64,000 nt of DNA from Verrucomicrobiales bacterium (GCA_016795505.1 JAEUHH010000062.1:158349-222348), one strand, 5' to 3'; shown: positions 28,295 to 38,593, counted from the first letter of the stretch. Notes: generated from the sequence alone by a model not told the origin. A program made the numbers and translations.

Positions 28295-30190
28295 TCACGG
28301 ATCGCGCGGCTGGAGCGGCTCACCACCCGTGTCGCCGGCTTCGCCGGTGCCGGGCTGGGGCTCGACCCAGTCGTCTTCGGGATCGTCGATCGAAAGCCGG
28401 TCCATCATGGCGTACAGCTTGTTGTCCGTGATGCCGGGCACGTTGGTCAGATCGTCGAAGGATCGGTAGGGCCGGTGCTCGATGAGGCGCTTTGCCAGCG
28501 TCGGACCGACGCCGGGGAGGGTCTGGAGCTGCTCTTCGGTGGCAGAATTGAGATACACGACCGGCCCGGAGGGCTGACAGACGTCGTCATATGGATCGTG
28601 ATCGGCCGTCGACGGACTCTCCGTATCTTTCCCGGCCACATGATCACTCTCCGTGATGGCATGCGGATCATCGGACCAGTCTTTCACTGGCTCGTGGTGG
28701 GGATCGTCGTGGTGATAGTCGGAGTGGTAGGGATCATGGCCCGGATCGTAGGGATGGTCGGGGTGCTGATCGTGAGCGTAGTGCGGGTGGTGATGGTCGT
28801 GCCAGCTCGCATCGTGGTTGGTGTCGACCGGATGGCCGTAGGGATCGTGAGCGATGTGGCTCTGGTCTTCCTGGTAGAGATGGGCATGCTCGCGCTCGTA
28901 TTGCTCGATTTCCTTGCGGTGGACCTCGGCTTTTTCCTCTTCGGTCAGTTCGTCGGGAGATTTCTCCAGCAGCAGGGCATAGCGGTCCTGGCGCTCTTTT
29001 TCCTCGGCCAAGCGGGCCTTTTCCCGCGACCGTTCGATGCCCCAGGCGATCCAGATGCAGATCTCGTAGAGAATGATCAACGGACCAGCCAACAGGCTCA
29101 GCGTCACCATGTCCGGAGTGGGCGTGAGGATCGCGGCCACCACCAGGATCACGACGATGGCATAGGACCGCGTGTTGCGCATCACCCGGCCGGTCAGCAA
29201 CTCCAGTTTCACCAGAATGATGACCACGATGGGCAACTGGAAGCTGATCCCGAAGACCAGCACCAACCGGGTGACAAAGGAGATGTACTCCCCGATCCGG
29301 TAGTTCACCATCTTCACGGTGTCGTTGCTCAGGATGATCTTATCGAGCGCGGGATCGTAGTAGAAATTGAGCTTCGAGCCCTTTTCCGCGGCCAGCAGGT
29401 TCGTGATGTAGTGGCGGATGGCGGCTTTCATCTCCGGATCCAGCTCTTTGATCCCCGGCGGCGCGGTCGCCAGTGCTCCCGCAGCAGCGGTGGCAGCCGC
29501 ACCCGCCGCAGGTGGAGCGGGCGGAGCCACCGCAGGAGGAGCGGCGGCCTGAGTTCCCGAGGCGACCGCTCCGGCATCGGGCAGAACATTGACCGGGACG
29601 AATTGGTGCCCCTCCTCGGTCGCGGCGGACTTGATCACCCCGACCCGGTCCAGATAGAACTCATAGAAAAACTCCAGCGCCACCGGCACCGCCACAAAGA
29701 AGGCAAACGAAGCCCCGATAAGAAACAGGATGAACCCAAAGCCCACCCCGGGCACGACATAGCGCTTTTCCTGCTGTTTCAGGCCGGGCAGGATGAACTC
29801 TCCCGCAAACCACACCAACAATGGAAACGAAAGGATCAGGGCGGCGATGAATGCGGTCTTGATCGACAGCATCAGGATCTCCGGCGGACTGAGCGTGAGG
29901 AAGTCGATCAACTCCCAGAGCGACTTGCCGTCGTCGGTCTTGGCCAGCTTCGCCGGCAACTGGACGAATTCGAAGATCTGGACGTTGAAGGCAAACGTCA
30001 GAAACGTCGCCGCCAGGAGGGTGATGAGCATCTTCGCGATCGTCTTGCGCAGATCCTCCAAGTGGTCCAGAAAGGGCTTTTCGTACGGGTCGAACCCATC
30101 GTCCGCACCCGGGCGCAGCCGCTCCTGACGGCGCCGGTTGGCTGCCTCACGGGCTTTGAACAGTTTTTCGAAGGCAAATCGCAGCATCAT
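28295..30190 (-). CDS. tatC: TatC translocase subunit fused to His-rich tract and HhH domain
   Basis: Twin-arginine translocase core subunit, receptor for folded exported proteins, in an unusual 631-residue form (family norm about 250). TatC landmarks: HLEDLRKT at residues 43-50 (HLxELR motif, with Asp where Glu is usual), GEFILPGLKQQEKRYV (conserved Phe and Glu) and six membrane segments ending near residue 385. An Ala/Pro-rich insert (about 185-290) sits in the second periplasmic loop. After the last helix come a charged coiled-coil-like stretch (385-430), a tract with 20 His in 71 residues (431-501) and a helix-hairpin-helix module (544-599) with LNSATEEQLQTLPGVGPTLA, of ComEA type. The tail should be cytoplasmic. 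What the tail does is unknown. A frameshift artefact is unlikely because one continuous frame encodes it all. Confidence 0.9.
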   Translation of the reverse strand: MMLRFAFEKLFKAREAANRRRQERLRPGADDGFDPYEKPFLDHLEDLRKTIAKMLITLLAATFLTFAFNVQIFEFVQLPAKLAKTDDGKSLWELIDFLTLSPPEILMLSIKTAFIAALILSFPLLVWFAGEFILPGLKQQEKRYVVPGVGFGFILFLIGASFAFFVAVPVALEFFYEFYLDRVGVIKSAATEEGHQFVPVNVLPDAGAVASGTQAAAPPAVAPPAPPAAGAAATAAAGALATAPPGIKELDPEMKAAIRHYITNLLAAEKGSKLNFYYDPALDKIILSNDTVKMVNYRIGEYISFVTRLVLVFGISFQLPIVVIILVKLELLTGRVMRNTRSYAIVVILVVAAILTPTPDMVTLSLLAGPLIILYEICIWIAWGIERSREKARLAEEKERQDRYALLLEKSPDELTEEEKAEVHRKEIEQYEREHAHLYQEDQSHIAHDPYGHPVDTNHDASWHDHHHPHYAHDQHPDHPYDPGHDPYHSDYHHDDPHHEPVKDWSDDPHAITESDHVAGKDTESPSTADHDPYDDVCQPSGPVVYLNSATEEQLQTLPGVGPTLAKRLIEHRPYRSFDDLTNVPGITDNKLYAMMDRLSIDDPEDDWVEPQPGTGEAGDTGGEPLQPRDP

Positions 30191-30329
30191 GGGGATGGAA
30201 ATGGGAAGGGAATCACTTTAGCGCCGGATGCTGTCCGGTGAAAGAACGGGTACCGGCTCACGCGATGGTGCTGGCGCGTTTGGGGGATCACGACCTGAAA
30301 ATCTCCAAAATGGGGCCTTTTCCTCCCTC

Positions 30330-31709
30330 TCACAGGGGTTTTGGCTGGCGCAGCAGCCGCTCCCAACGGGACAGTTGCCGGCCGACATTCGCCGGCGAGG
30401 GCGCGCCGATGCCTTTTCGTGCCTTCAGGGCGGTATCGATGTCCAGCACCGCGTAGACATCCGGTCCGAAGACCGCGGAATGCTCCCGGTAAACCTCCAG
30501 CGCGATGTCTGGAAACGCCGTGCCGGTTCGCAGCGAGTGGCCGGTCAGCTTGCCCACGATCTCGTGCGCCTGCCGGAAAGGCACCCCTTTGAGCACCAGA
30601 TAATCGGCGATATCCGTCGCCAGCAGGAACGGATCGCCCGCCGCGCGCCGGGAATTCTCCGACCGCACCCGCGCCGCGGCCATCATCTCGGCGAACACGT
30701 CCAAAGCCAGCCGGATCGTGTCCACCGAGTCGAACAGCGGCTCTTTGTCCTCCTGCAGGTCGCGATTGTAGGTCATTGGCAGGCCCTTCAGCGTCGTCAG
30801 CAGGGAGATGAGATTTCCCGTCAGGCGCCCAGCTTTGCCCCGCGTCAGCTCTGCCACGTCGGGATTTTTCTTCTGCGGCATCAGGCTCGAGCCCGTGGTG
30901 TGGGCGTCGCTCAGCTCAATGAAGGCGAATTCCGCTGTCGCCCACAGGATCACGTCCTCGCTGAGCCGGGACAGGTGCGTCCCGATCAAGGCGATCACAA
31001 AGAGCAGCTCGGCGATGAAATCCCGGTCGCTCACGGCATCCATGCTGTTCTGCGTCACGGCGGGGAATTGCAACTCCCGCGCCACCAACTCACGGTCCAG
31101 CACGATCGTGGAGCCCGCCAGCGCACCGGAGCCCAGCGGCATGACATTGATGCGGCGGTGGCAGTCCCGGAGCCGCTCCGCGTCGCGCTCCAGCATCTCC
31201 AGATAGGCCAGCAGGTGGTGGGCGAACAGCACCGGCTGGCCCCGCTGCAGGTGCGTATAGCCCGGCACCACCGCATCGCTGTGCGACCGCGCACAGGACA
31301 GCAGCGCCCTCTGCAGGCCCCGCACGCCGTCGAGGATGCGCGCCGTCTCCGTCCGGCAATAGAGCCGCACATCGAGAGCGACCTGGTCATTCCGGCTGCG
31401 TGCCGTGTGCAACTTGGCCCCCGCCGCCCCGATCCGCGCCGTCAGGGCTGACTCGATGTTCATGTGGATGTCCTCCAACTCGGGTCGGAACTCAAAGTTG
31501 CCCGCATCGATGTCGCGCAGGATCTCCCGCAGTCCCCGGTGGATCGCCTTGAGCTCCGCCTTCGTCAGGATGCCCGCCGCCTGCAGCGCCACCGCATGGG
31601 CCATCGATCCCTGAATGTCATAGGGATACAGACGCCAGTCATAGGAGATCGATTCTCCGTAGCGCTGAACGAGAGACGAGGTGTCAGTCTGAAAACGGCC
31701 TTTCCACAT
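30330..31709 (-). CDS. argH: Argininosuccinate lyase
   Basis: Final step of arginine synthesis: splits argininosuccinate to arginine and fumarate. The 459-residue protein begins MWKGRFQTDTSSLVQRYGESISYD and has the superfamily signature SSLMPQKKNPDVAELTRGKAGR with the catalytic-loop Ser, HTARSRNDQVALD and PGYTHLQRGQPV (catalytic His). Length and all three conserved regions are intact. It lies directly downstream of the Fur-family gene, separated by 51 bp, same strand. Confidence 0.96.
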   Translation of the reverse strand: MWKGRFQTDTSSLVQRYGESISYDWRLYPYDIQGSMAHAVALQAAGILTKAELKAIHRGLREILRDIDAGNFEFRPELEDIHMNIESALTARIGAAGAKLHTARSRNDQVALDVRLYCRTETARILDGVRGLQRALLSCARSHSDAVVPGYTHLQRGQPVLFAHHLLAYLEMLERDAERLRDCHRRINVMPLGSGALAGSTIVLDRELVARELQFPAVTQNSMDAVSDRDFIAELLFVIALIGTHLSRLSEDVILWATAEFAFIELSDAHTTGSSLMPQKKNPDVAELTRGKAGRLTGNLISLLTTLKGLPMTYNRDLQEDKEPLFDSVDTIRLALDVFAEMMAAARVRSENSRRAAGDPFLLATDIADYLVLKGVPFRQAHEIVGKLTGHSLRTGTAFPDIALEVYREHSAVFGPDVYAVLDIDTALKARKGIGAPSPANVGRQLSRWERLLRQPKPL

Positions 31710-31760
31710 GATGGCCGCTAAGAGACAGGGAAATCGGCGCTTTGACAAGCGGCAGGTCGG

Positions 31761-32267
31761 TCAGGCGACCGTCTTCCGCGGTTTGCCGCGTTTGCCCAGC
31801 CGCATCTCAATCAGGTTCGGACACATGCCCTCACGGCGTAGTTGATCACAGCAGGCCTCGACCCGCATCGACTTCTTCGTCGGACGAAAGCCCAGGCGCC
31901 GGGTGATGCAGTCAAAGAGCAGCTCGATGTGCTCGTCCTCGAACTCGACCACCTTGCCGCAATCGACACAGATCAGGTGATTGTGGTGCGGGTGGTCGAC
32001 GAAATTCGGGTCGTAGTACTTCTGGTCGCGACCGAGATCGATCTCTCGCAGCAAGCCGCTCTCGACGAGCAGCGCGATGGTACGGTAGAGGGTGGCCCGA
32101 GAGGCGGTCGGATCGATCCGCCGGGCCATTTCCCAAAGTTGCTCGGCCGTAAAGTGCTCGTCCGTGCTGAAAGCCGCCTCGACGATCACGTCCCGCTGCG
32201 AAGTGCGGCGCAGGCCCTTGGAGCGGATGTAGGCGTCGAAGCGCTCTTTCAGTTCGGGATCGATCAT
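31761..32267 (-). CDS. fur: Fur-family metalloregulator
   Basis: Metal-dependent transcription repressor, 168 residues. The N-terminal winged helix includes RRTSQRDVIVEAAFSTDEHFTAEQLW and TASRATLYRTIALLVESGLL; the dimerisation and metal domain has HPHHNHLICVDCGKVVEFEDEHIE with the family His cluster and CxxC. A second Cys pair near the C-terminus (CCDQLRREGMC) may help form the structural zinc site. Whether it senses iron, zinc, manganese or peroxide cannot be told from the sequence. The chosen ATG gives MIDPELKERF; the longer frame has no conservation. Confidence 0.9.
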   Translation of the reverse strand: MIDPELKERFDAYIRSKGLRRTSQRDVIVEAAFSTDEHFTAEQLWEMARRIDPTASRATLYRTIALLVESGLLREIDLGRDQKYYDPNFVDHPHHNHLICVDCGKVVEFEDEHIELLFDCITRRLGFRPTKKSMRVEACCDQLRREGMCPNLIEMRLGKRGKPRKTVA

Positions 32268-32353
32268 GGGGCAGAACGGGAGTAGTCTGGCGCCACCTTC
32301 GGCAATGGGGGGCGATCCGTCAAACGCCAGCCGTCGCAGTAAATCCGACCAAC

Positions 32354-32398
32354 CCGATGCAACAGGGTCTCTGCTCCGATGAGACCCTGTCTGATCGG
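32354..32398. repeat. 45-bp paired palindromic repeat, copy 4
   Basis: Two units in opposite loop orientation, CAACAGGGTCTC then GAGACCCTGTCTGATCGG, with CCGATG/CTGATCGG arms. It lies between the Fur-family gene start and the Rpn nuclease stop. Confidence 0.9.
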
Positions 32399-32427
32399 AG
32401 TACCAATCCGGTTGGGTCGGCAGCGGA

Positions 32428-33357
32428 TCACTCTCCCACCAGGCGGTTCGCTTCCTCGTCAGACAGACCGGAGGCAATCAGCCGGGCTTTCAGTGTCTGC
32501 CGTTCCAATGCTCGGCCCTCCTCCAAGCCTTCCGCCAGACCTTCGGCACGACCTTCGGCACGACCTTCGGCACGACCTTCGGCACGACCTTCGGCACGAC
32601 CTTCGGCATGTCCCTTGGCACGGGCTTCCTCGGCGCCGCTTTCGAAAAGAGTGCGCTCGGTCCGCACGGCATCCCAGTAGCGATCATAGGCTTCGAGCTG
32701 CCCCGGCGTGAAGCCGGCTTCCATCGCCAAAGTCACGGCCTCTTGAATCTCGGGCGCGGCGGCGGCGACCTCCTGCTCCAGGACAGCCTGTTCCTCCGGG
32801 GTGTCGACATCGCCGGTTTCCTTGAGAAATCTGAGCCAGGCGACGGCCAGTCTTCGTTTCAGGCCGCTGGCTTTGAATTTCGGCAGCTCAATGAAGACCA
32901 GCTTGATACCCTCGATGATCGACTCGGGTTCGGTCGCTTCGGCCAGTTGGTAATGATGGTAAAACTGCTCGGTCTCGGGCCGGAACACATCATCGAGGAT
33001 GGAAAGACCAATCACGGGCTGCAGGCACTCGTAGCGCTCGGAACGGTCGAGCTGGCGGATGTAGGCCTTGCTGGCATTGAACAGGACCCGCTGCAGGAAC
33101 GCGTTCGTCCAATTCATCTGCATCTCGACGATGAACTGGCGGCCCTTTTCGTCCCGACATCGGACATCGACGATGGTGTTTTTAAAAAGCGGCAGCTGAG
33201 GCACCTGCTCAGCGGGCAAATACTCCAGCGAAACGATCTGGCCATCGTCGGGTAGAGGCAACAGGGCATTGAGGAACGAACGCAGGATGGCTTCGTGCTC
33301 GCCAAAGATGCGCTTGAAAACCACGTCGTTCCGGGGATCCAGATACCGGATGGGCAT
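32428..33357 (-). CDS. Rpn-family PD-(D/E)XK nuclease with RAEG repeats
   Basis: Recombination-promoting nuclease / putative transposase family protein of 309 residues. The N-terminal RYLDPRNDVVFKRIFGEHEAIL is the family start; the nuclease core has D64 in TIVDVRC and E78/Q80 in FIVEMQMN (D-x13-E-x-Q). The C-terminal region has a charged coiled coil with about seven tandem RAEG/LAEG tetrapeptides encoded by a 12-bp repeat, a common and length-variable feature of this family. E. coli Rpn proteins have DNA endonuclease activity. The family often appears in many copies per genome, and its biological role is debated. Confidence 0.88.
   Translation of the reverse strand: MPIRYLDPRNDVVFKRIFGEHEAILRSFLNALLPLPDDGQIVSLEYLPAEQVPQLPLFKNTIVDVRCRDEKGRQFIVEMQMNWTNAFLQRVLFNASKAYIRQLDRSERYECLQPVIGLSILDDVFRPETEQFYHHYQLAEATEPESIIEGIKLVFIELPKFKASGLKRRLAVAWLRFLKETGDVDTPEEQAVLEQEVAAAAPEIQEAVTLAMEAGFTPGQLEAYDRYWDAVRTERTLFESGAEEARAKGHAEGRAEGRAEGRAEGRAEGRAEGLAEGLEEGRALERQTLKARLIASGLSDEEANRLVGE
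32529..32612. repeat. 12-bp tandem repeat in the Rpn gene
   Basis: About seven copies of CTTCGGCACGAC (plus strand), five of them perfect, encoding Gly-Arg-Ala-Glu on the minus strand. In-frame length variation would add or remove tetrapeptides in the coiled-coil tail. Confidence 0.9.
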
Positions 33358-33407
33358 GCCGGAAGATGCAGGGCAATGTCCACCCGGTCAAGGACTCGGC
33401 GCGGGTG

Positions 33408-34847
33408 TCAGGCAAGGACGCGCTCCACCACGTGTCCGTGGATGTCAGTGAGGCGGAACTGGCGACCCTGGTAGCGGTAGGTGAGCCGCTCGTGGTCGAT
33501 GCCGAGTAGATGCAGCAGGGTGGCGTTGAGATCGTGCACGTGCACTCCATCTTCGACCACGCTGTATCCCAACTCATCGGTCTGCCCGTGGATGTACCCG
33601 CCGCGGGTACCCCCGCCGGCCATCCAGACGGTGAATGCCTCCTTGTGGTGGTCCCGGCCGGCTTTGGAGGGGGTGCCGTTGCCGTTCTCGCCCTGGGCCA
33701 TGGGGGTGCGGCCGAATTCGGCGGACCAGACCACCAGGGTGTCGTCGAGCAGGCCGCGCTCCTTGAGATCGCTGATGAGGGCGGCAATGGGACGATCGAC
33801 CTCGCGAGCCTTTTTCGGCAGCAGTCCGAAGACATTTCCATGATGATCCCACCCCTCGTCGAACAGTTGGACAAATCGCACGCCTCGCTCGACCAGCCGA
33901 CGGGCGAGCAGGCAGTTGTTGGCGAAGCTGGTCTTGCCCGGCTCGGTGCCATAGCGTTCATGGACGGCGGCGGGCTCGTCGGAGATGGACATCAACTCGG
34001 GCACAGAAGTCTGCATGCGGTAGGCCATCTCGTACTGGCCGATGCGGGTGGCGATCTCAGGGTCGCCGATGTCGGCGAGGCGCAGCCGGTTGAGGTCGTT
34101 CACCGTGTCGACCACTTCGCGGCGATCGGCGGGTGAGACACCGGCGGGATTCGACAGAAACAGCACGGGATCTCCCCGACTGCGGAATTCGATACCTTGG
34201 TGGATGGTGGGCAGGAAGCCGCTGCCCCAGGCACTGTTCCCCGCGCCAAGCACCTGCCCTGTGACCAGGACGACGAAGCCGGGCAGGTTTTCATTCGGGC
34301 TGCCAATGCCGTAGTTGATCCACGAGCCGACGCTGGGCCGGCCGAATCGACCGAAGCCGGTGAGCAGGAAAAGCTGGGCGGGGGCGTGGTTGAACTGATC
34401 GGTGTGCAGGGTGCGGATGAAGCACAGCTCGTCGGCCACGCCCTGGAGGTGCGGCATCAGGTTCGAGATGGGAGCCCCGGACTGGCCGCAGCGTTTGAAG
34501 GCGAAGGCGTCGTCCGGTGGTGTACCCATCAGCCTGGGCCGCGAACGGATGAAGGCGAGGCGCTTGCCCTCGAACATGTGCTCGGGGCACAATTCACCGT
34601 TGCGCTTGGCCAGCTCCGGCTTGGGGTCGAAGAGATCGAGGTGCGAGGGTGCGCCGACGAGATGGATGTAGATGACGCTCTTTGCCCGAGGCGGATGGTG
34701 GAAGACTCCGGACGCTGCCAAGCCGTCCCTCGCCAGCAATGATCCGAGTGCCGCGCCACCGAGACCCATGCCGGTGGACTGAAACAGCTGGCGCCGGGTG
34801 ATGGCGGCGGCGGCGGTGAGGAAATCAGCCTTTGGTGACGGTTTCAT
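33408..34847 (-). CDS. DUF1501 protein with twin-arginine signal
   Basis: DUF1501 protein of the alkaline-phosphatase/sulfatase superfamily, 479 residues. A Tat signal peptide is visible ([23 protein letters not shown]) with the twin Arg in RRQLF. Further motifs: [20 protein letters not shown], the [17 protein letters not shown] stretch and ...[64 protein letters not shown] C-terminus, all diagnostic of planctomycete/verrucomicrobial DUF1501. The chosen ATG overlaps the end of the DUF1553 gene by 23 bp, so the two are co-translated. The substrate is unknown. Confidence 0.9.
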   Translation of the reverse strand: MKPSPKADFLTAAAAITRRQLFQSTGMGLGGAALGSLLARDGLAASGVFHHPPRAKSVIYIHLVGAPSHLDLFDPKPELAKRNGELCPEHMFEGKRLAFIRSRPRLMGTPPDDAFAFKRCGQSGAPISNLMPHLQGVADELCFIRTLHTDQFNHAPAQLFLLTGFGRFGRPSVGSWINYGIGSPNENLPGFVVLVTGQVLGAGNSAWGSGFLPTIHQGIEFRSRGDPVLFLSNPAGVSPADRREVVDTVNDLNRLRLADIGDPEIATRIGQYEMAYRMQTSVPELMSISDEPAAVHERYGTEPGKTSFANNCLLARRLVERGVRFVQLFDEGWDHHGNVFGLLPKKAREVDRPIAALISDLKERGLLDDTLVVWSAEFGRTPMAQGENGNGTPSKAGRDHHKEAFTVWMAGGGTRGGYIHGQTDELGYSVVEDGVHVHDLNATLLHLLGIDHERLTYRYQGRQFRLTDIHGHVVERVLA

Positions 34848-37800
34848 CGAGATTGAGGAGGGCATTGGCGACGAAATACCAGGCGGCGAGCCGGATCGGA
34901 TCGCCGCCGGGATCCGTCTGGTAGGCGCCGCGCGAGCCGGCAATGACGGCTGCGGCTGCCTCGGGATCGCCGGCATAGAGCGCGAGGCGACTCTGGAGCA
35001 GGGCATCGACTGTGTCCATTTCGGCAGGCACCGGAGGCCGTCCGAGGACGATTTCAAACGCTCGGGAAATCCGGTCCCGGTCCGTGGCCGGCTCGGGGTG
35101 ATCCCGGAGAATCCGCTGCGCGAGAGCCAGCGCCATCTCCGCATAAGCGGGGTCGTTGAGCAGCGTGAGAGCCTGGAGTGGCGTGTTGGTGCGCGGTCGG
35201 TCGACTACGCAGGCACCGCGATCGGGTGCATCGAAGTTCACAAAGCTCGGGTAGGGTGCCGCCCGCCGCCAGACGACATAGATGCCGCGCCTCCAGCGAT
35301 CCTCATCGGTGGCATCGACCCATTTCGGCTCGTTCCGTCCCACGGTGCGCCACAGCCCGGCAGGCTGGTGGGGCATGACGGGGGGGCCATACATTTTTCC
35401 CGAAAGCAGGCCGGAGACGGCCAGGCCATGGTCGCGGATCGCCTCCGCGGGCAGACGGAAACGGGCGCCGCGGGCATAAAGCCGGTTGGCGGGGTCGATC
35501 CGGCTCAGCTCTGGCGTCAGACGGGAATCCTGACGGTAGGTGGCGGACATCAGGATCTGCTTGAGCACGTGTTTCATGTCCCAGCCGGATTCGACAAATT
35601 CGACGGCGAGCCAGTCGAGTGCCTCGGGGTGGGTGGGCGGCTCCGACTGGGTGCCGAAGTCCTCGACGGTGCGCACGATGCCGTGGCCGAAGAGCCGTGC
35701 CCACCAGCGGTTCACCGTGACTCGGGCGACGAGCGGATTGTCGGGATCGACCAGCCACTGGGCCAGACCGAGCCGGTTGGCGGGACGCCCGGGATCAGGG
35801 GTATGCAGCATTGCCGGCGTGCCTGGAAGGACTTTTTCACCCGGGCTGAGGTAATCGCCCCGCTGCATCACACGGGTCTCGCGCGGCTGGTCCATCTCCA
35901 CCATGACGAGGGTAGTGGGCGACTGGATTTTCTTCAGGGCGGACTCCGTTCGGTCGATCTCCGTCTTCAGCCGGTCGCGTTCCGGATCACTTCCGGCGAG
36001 ATGAGCCGCGAGGGTTTTCCTCTCTGCGGCACTCCGGTGATCGGCAGCCTTCTTCAGGATCGCAACGAGGTCGTCGGACAGGGATGGCCCGGTGACGGGG
36101 CTGTCGGTGACGGAAAGTCTCACCCGACCCATGACCCGGCCGTTCCCATAGGTCTGATCGATCTCGACCCGCAGTCGCGTGCCCGGCTTTCCCTGTCCTC
36201 GTGCCTCAAGGGGGCGGGCGGTTTCGATGGCGATCCAATGCGGCTTGCCAAATTCGGGATTGATCGCCCAAGCCGTCGCGGGATCGCCGTCAACGGCACC
36301 CCCGGGCGAAAAGCGGGCCTGGGAGAAGTCGGCGGTGGCAGCTCCGAGCGGCACGATTTCCTCCTCCCCGCCATCGGACGAGGCAAAGAGGCGGATTTCG
36401 TTGACGACTATGTTTGGACGCGCCGCATCGCCGCGTCCGGGACCTTTGCCCGGTAGCGAATCGTCGGTGAGAGCCTCGATGCGGATCGCCCCGACTCGCG
36501 GCAGATCCGTCCAAGCACTGAGTGTGTAGGTGGCCGTTGTGGGGACCGCTCCCGTCGCCAATACGGAGCCGTCCTCCAGTCGCGAGAAGCTCTCGCCGCC
36601 GGTGGACTCGACGGACTCGGGTTTCAGCACGGTCCAGCGAGTCTGACGATCGAGCGAAGCCAGAATCTCCGCCTCCCGGCCGGCAGTGTCGCCATCCGGG
36701 CCGGCGGGGAGGGCGGCCAGGCGGGTTTTCAACTCCCCGAGCCGGGCGGTGAGCCGATCGTGCTCGCGCTGCCGGCCGGGGTCGAGCGGCAATTCCATTT
36801 TCGGCCCGTAAAACTCGAACTGGACTCCTTTCCCGGAGGGGTTTTCCACCTCCAGCGGGGTGTTGTTGAAGTAGGCGAACATCCGGTAGTAGTCCACCAT
36901 GGTGAAGGGGTCGTATTTGTGGTCGTGGCACTGCGCGCACTCGAGGGTGGAGCCCAGCCAGACAGTGGCGGTGGTATTCACCCGATCGACGACCTGATTG
37001 ACGCGGTTCTCCTCGGGATGGACCCCGGCTTCGACATTGCAGGTGACCGTGCGGTGAAATCCGGTGGCGATCCTTTGCGACACCGTAGCATCCGGCAGCA
37101 GATCTCCGGCGATCTGTTCGATGGTGAATCGGTCGAAGGGCATGTTTTCATTCAGCGCGTCGATCACCCAGTCCCGGTAGGCCCAACTGTCGCGGAGTTG
37201 ATCCGCCTGATAGCCATTGGAGTCCGCATAACGCGCCAGATCCAGCCACGGCCGCGCCCAATGCTCGCCAAAGCGGCGGCTTTGCAACAGGCGATCGACC
37301 ACCCGCTCCCAGGCACCGGCCTCGCGATCATCGACAAAGGCCGCCACCTCCTCCGGCGTAGGCGGCAGGCCGGTCAGGTCCAGGGATGCCCGACGGATGA
37401 GAGTGCGCCGGTCGGCCTCGGGTGCCGGCTCAAGCCCCTCGGATTCCAGGCGCGCGAAAATGAAACGGTCCAGATCATTGGCCACCCGTTTCTCTGCCTC
37501 CGGACGCGCCAGCGGCGTCGGCAGTGGCCTCGCAGGCGGTTGATAGGCCCAGTGCTTCTGGTAGGCGGCGCCCTCCGCGATCCACCGGCGAATCAGCTCC
37601 TTTTGCGCCGTGGTCAGCACCCGCTTCGATTTCGGTGGGGGCATCAATTCATCGGGATCATCGTGGGCGACCCGTTCCCAGACGGTGCTGCTGGCAGGGT
37701 CGCCGGGTTTGATGGCCTGGTAGCCGCCCAGATCGCGCTTGGCATCGGCTTCGACATCGAGCCGGAGATCGCCCTCGCGTGTCTGGGCATCCGGGCCATG

Positions 37801-37968
37801 GCAATGGAAGCAGTTTTCCGAAAGGATGGGCCGGATATCGCGGTTGAAGTCGATTTGAGGGTGTTCATCGGCCAGCAACGAGCCGCAACCGATCACAGCC
37901 AATATGGACAGCAACCCGCGGGCCGCCGCCGGGAGTGCACTGGATCGATGGGAGAGCGAAATCCTCAT
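34825..37968 (-). CDS. DUF1549/DUF1553 protein with c-type cytochrome domain
   Basis: Large secreted protein (1047 residues) of the planctomycete-type PSCyt1-PSCyt2-PSD1 architecture. After a signal peptide ([15 protein letters not shown]), a cytochrome-like domain has the haem motif CFHCH (residues about 50-54). DUF1549 follows, with [16 protein letters not shown], then a second CxxCH in [14 protein letters not shown] beta-rich middle region and C-terminal DUF1553 with [20 protein letters not shown] end the protein. These proteins always pair with a DUF1501 partner, as here (23-bp overlap), and are thought to act in periplasmic polysaccharide or sulfated-glycan breakdown linked to electron transfer; that is unproven. 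An earlier in-frame ATG exists, but this one fits the signal peptide. Confidence 0.9.
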   Translation of the reverse strand: MRISLSHRSSALPAAARGLLSILAVIGCGSLLADEHPQIDFNRDIRPILSENCFHCHGPDAQTREGDLRLDVEADAKRDLGGYQAIKPGDPASSTVWERVAHDDPDELMPPPKSKRVLTTAQKELIRRWIAEGAAYQKHWAYQPPARPLPTPLARPEAEKRVANDLDRFIFARLESEGLEPAPEADRRTLIRRASLDLTGLPPTPEEVAAFVDDREAGAWERVVDRLLQSRRFGEHWARPWLDLARYADSNGYQADQLRDSWAYRDWVIDALNENMPFDRFTIEQIAGDLLPDATVSQRIATGFHRTVTCNVEAGVHPEENRVNQVVDRVNTTATVWLGSTLECAQCHDHKYDPFTMVDYYRMFAYFNNTPLEVENPSGKGVQFEFYGPKMELPLDPGRQREHDRLTARLGELKTRLAALPAGPDGDTAGREAEILASLDRQTRWTVLKPESVESTGGESFSRLEDGSVLATGAVPTTATYTLSAWTDLPRVGAIRIEALTDDSLPGKGPGRGDAARPNIVVNEIRLFASSDGGEEEIVPLGAATADFSQARFSPGGAVDGDPATAWAINPEFGKPHWIAIETARPLEARGQGKPGTRLRVEIDQTYGNGRVMGRVRLSVTDSPVTGPSLSDDLVAILKKAADHRSAAERKTLAAHLAGSDPERDRLKTEIDRTESALKKIQSPTTLVMVEMDQPRETRVMQRGDYLSPGEKVLPGTPAMLHTPDPGRPANRLGLAQWLVDPDNPLVARVTVNRWWARLFGHGIVRTVEDFGTQSEPPTHPEALDWLAVEFVESGWDMKHVLKQILMSATYRQDSRLTPELSRIDPANRLYARGARFRLPAEAIRDHGLAVSGLLSGKMYGPPVMPHQPAGLWRTVGRNEPKWVDATDEDRWRRGIYVVWRRAAPYPSFVNFDAPDRGACVVDRPRTNTPLQALTLLNDPAYAEMALALAQRILRDHPEPATDRDRISRAFEIVLGRPPVPAEMDTVDALLQSRLALYAGDPEAAAAVIAGSRGAYQTDPGGDPIRLAAWYFVANALLNLDETVTKG

Positions 37969-38167
37969 GACGAAACTGACAGATACCACAAACATGCCCG
38001 GCCGCCGGCATGGCCGAATTTCGATGATGCCACAAATCGATCGGCCTGACGATAGCATCGGCATCGCGCGATTCCGCCTGCCGCACCCCCTGATTTTATG
38101 GATTGGAGGATTGACTCCACGGGTCGATTGGGGTCAGGATCGAGGCGCATCACAGGAACCGACGCCG

Positions 38168-38593
38168 ATGCCCCTTCCCTACCTGATCTATCCGGAGTAC
38201 CGTCTCGTCCACGTGCGAGGCCGGGGTGTTTTGACGGCGGAAGCCGTGATCCAGCACCTCGAAGCGCTGGCCGCTGACCCTCTTTACGTGGCCCCGATGC
38301 GGAAATTGATCGATTACCGAAACGTGGACATGTCCGGCTTCGACTTCAATGCCGTTCGGCGCGTCGCCGCGGCCAAGGAAGCCCTCGAAGTCCGGTTCCA
38401 GGGCGAGCGCAATGCCTTCATCGTCGGTTCCGACCTGACTTTCGGGCTTAGCCGCCAGCATCAGTCCCTGATGAACGACACCGAGGTGCAAGTCGGCGTT
38501 TTCCGCAATTTCGAAGACGCCGCCCAATGGCTGGAACTGCCCGTGCCGGAATCAGTCCTCCTGGCAGCGTGGGAGGCAAGCATTCACCGGTGA
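38168..38593 (+). CDS. Conserved hypothetical protein (STAS/SpoIIAA-like fold possible)
   Basis: A 141-residue soluble protein with the pattern YPEYRLVHVRGRGVLTAEAVIQHLEALAADPLY...KLIDYRNVDMSG and a C-terminal VFRNFEDAAQWLELP. This strand-helix order recalls SpoIIAA/STAS-like domains found as single-domain proteins in many bacteria, but the match is by eye only. It has no membrane segment or signal. Its 3' end overlaps rlmH (convergent) by 10 bp. Confidence 0.65.
   Translation: MPLPYLIYPEYRLVHVRGRGVLTAEAVIQHLEALAADPLYVAPMRKLIDYRNVDMSGFDFNAVRRVAAAKEALEVRFQGERNAFIVGSDLTFGLSRQHQSLMNDTEVQVGVFRNFEDAAQWLELPVPESVLLAAWEASIHR

Noticed and set aside
32529..32612. CRISPR-like repeat in the Rpn gene
   Set aside because: Twelve-bp in-frame units with no spacers.
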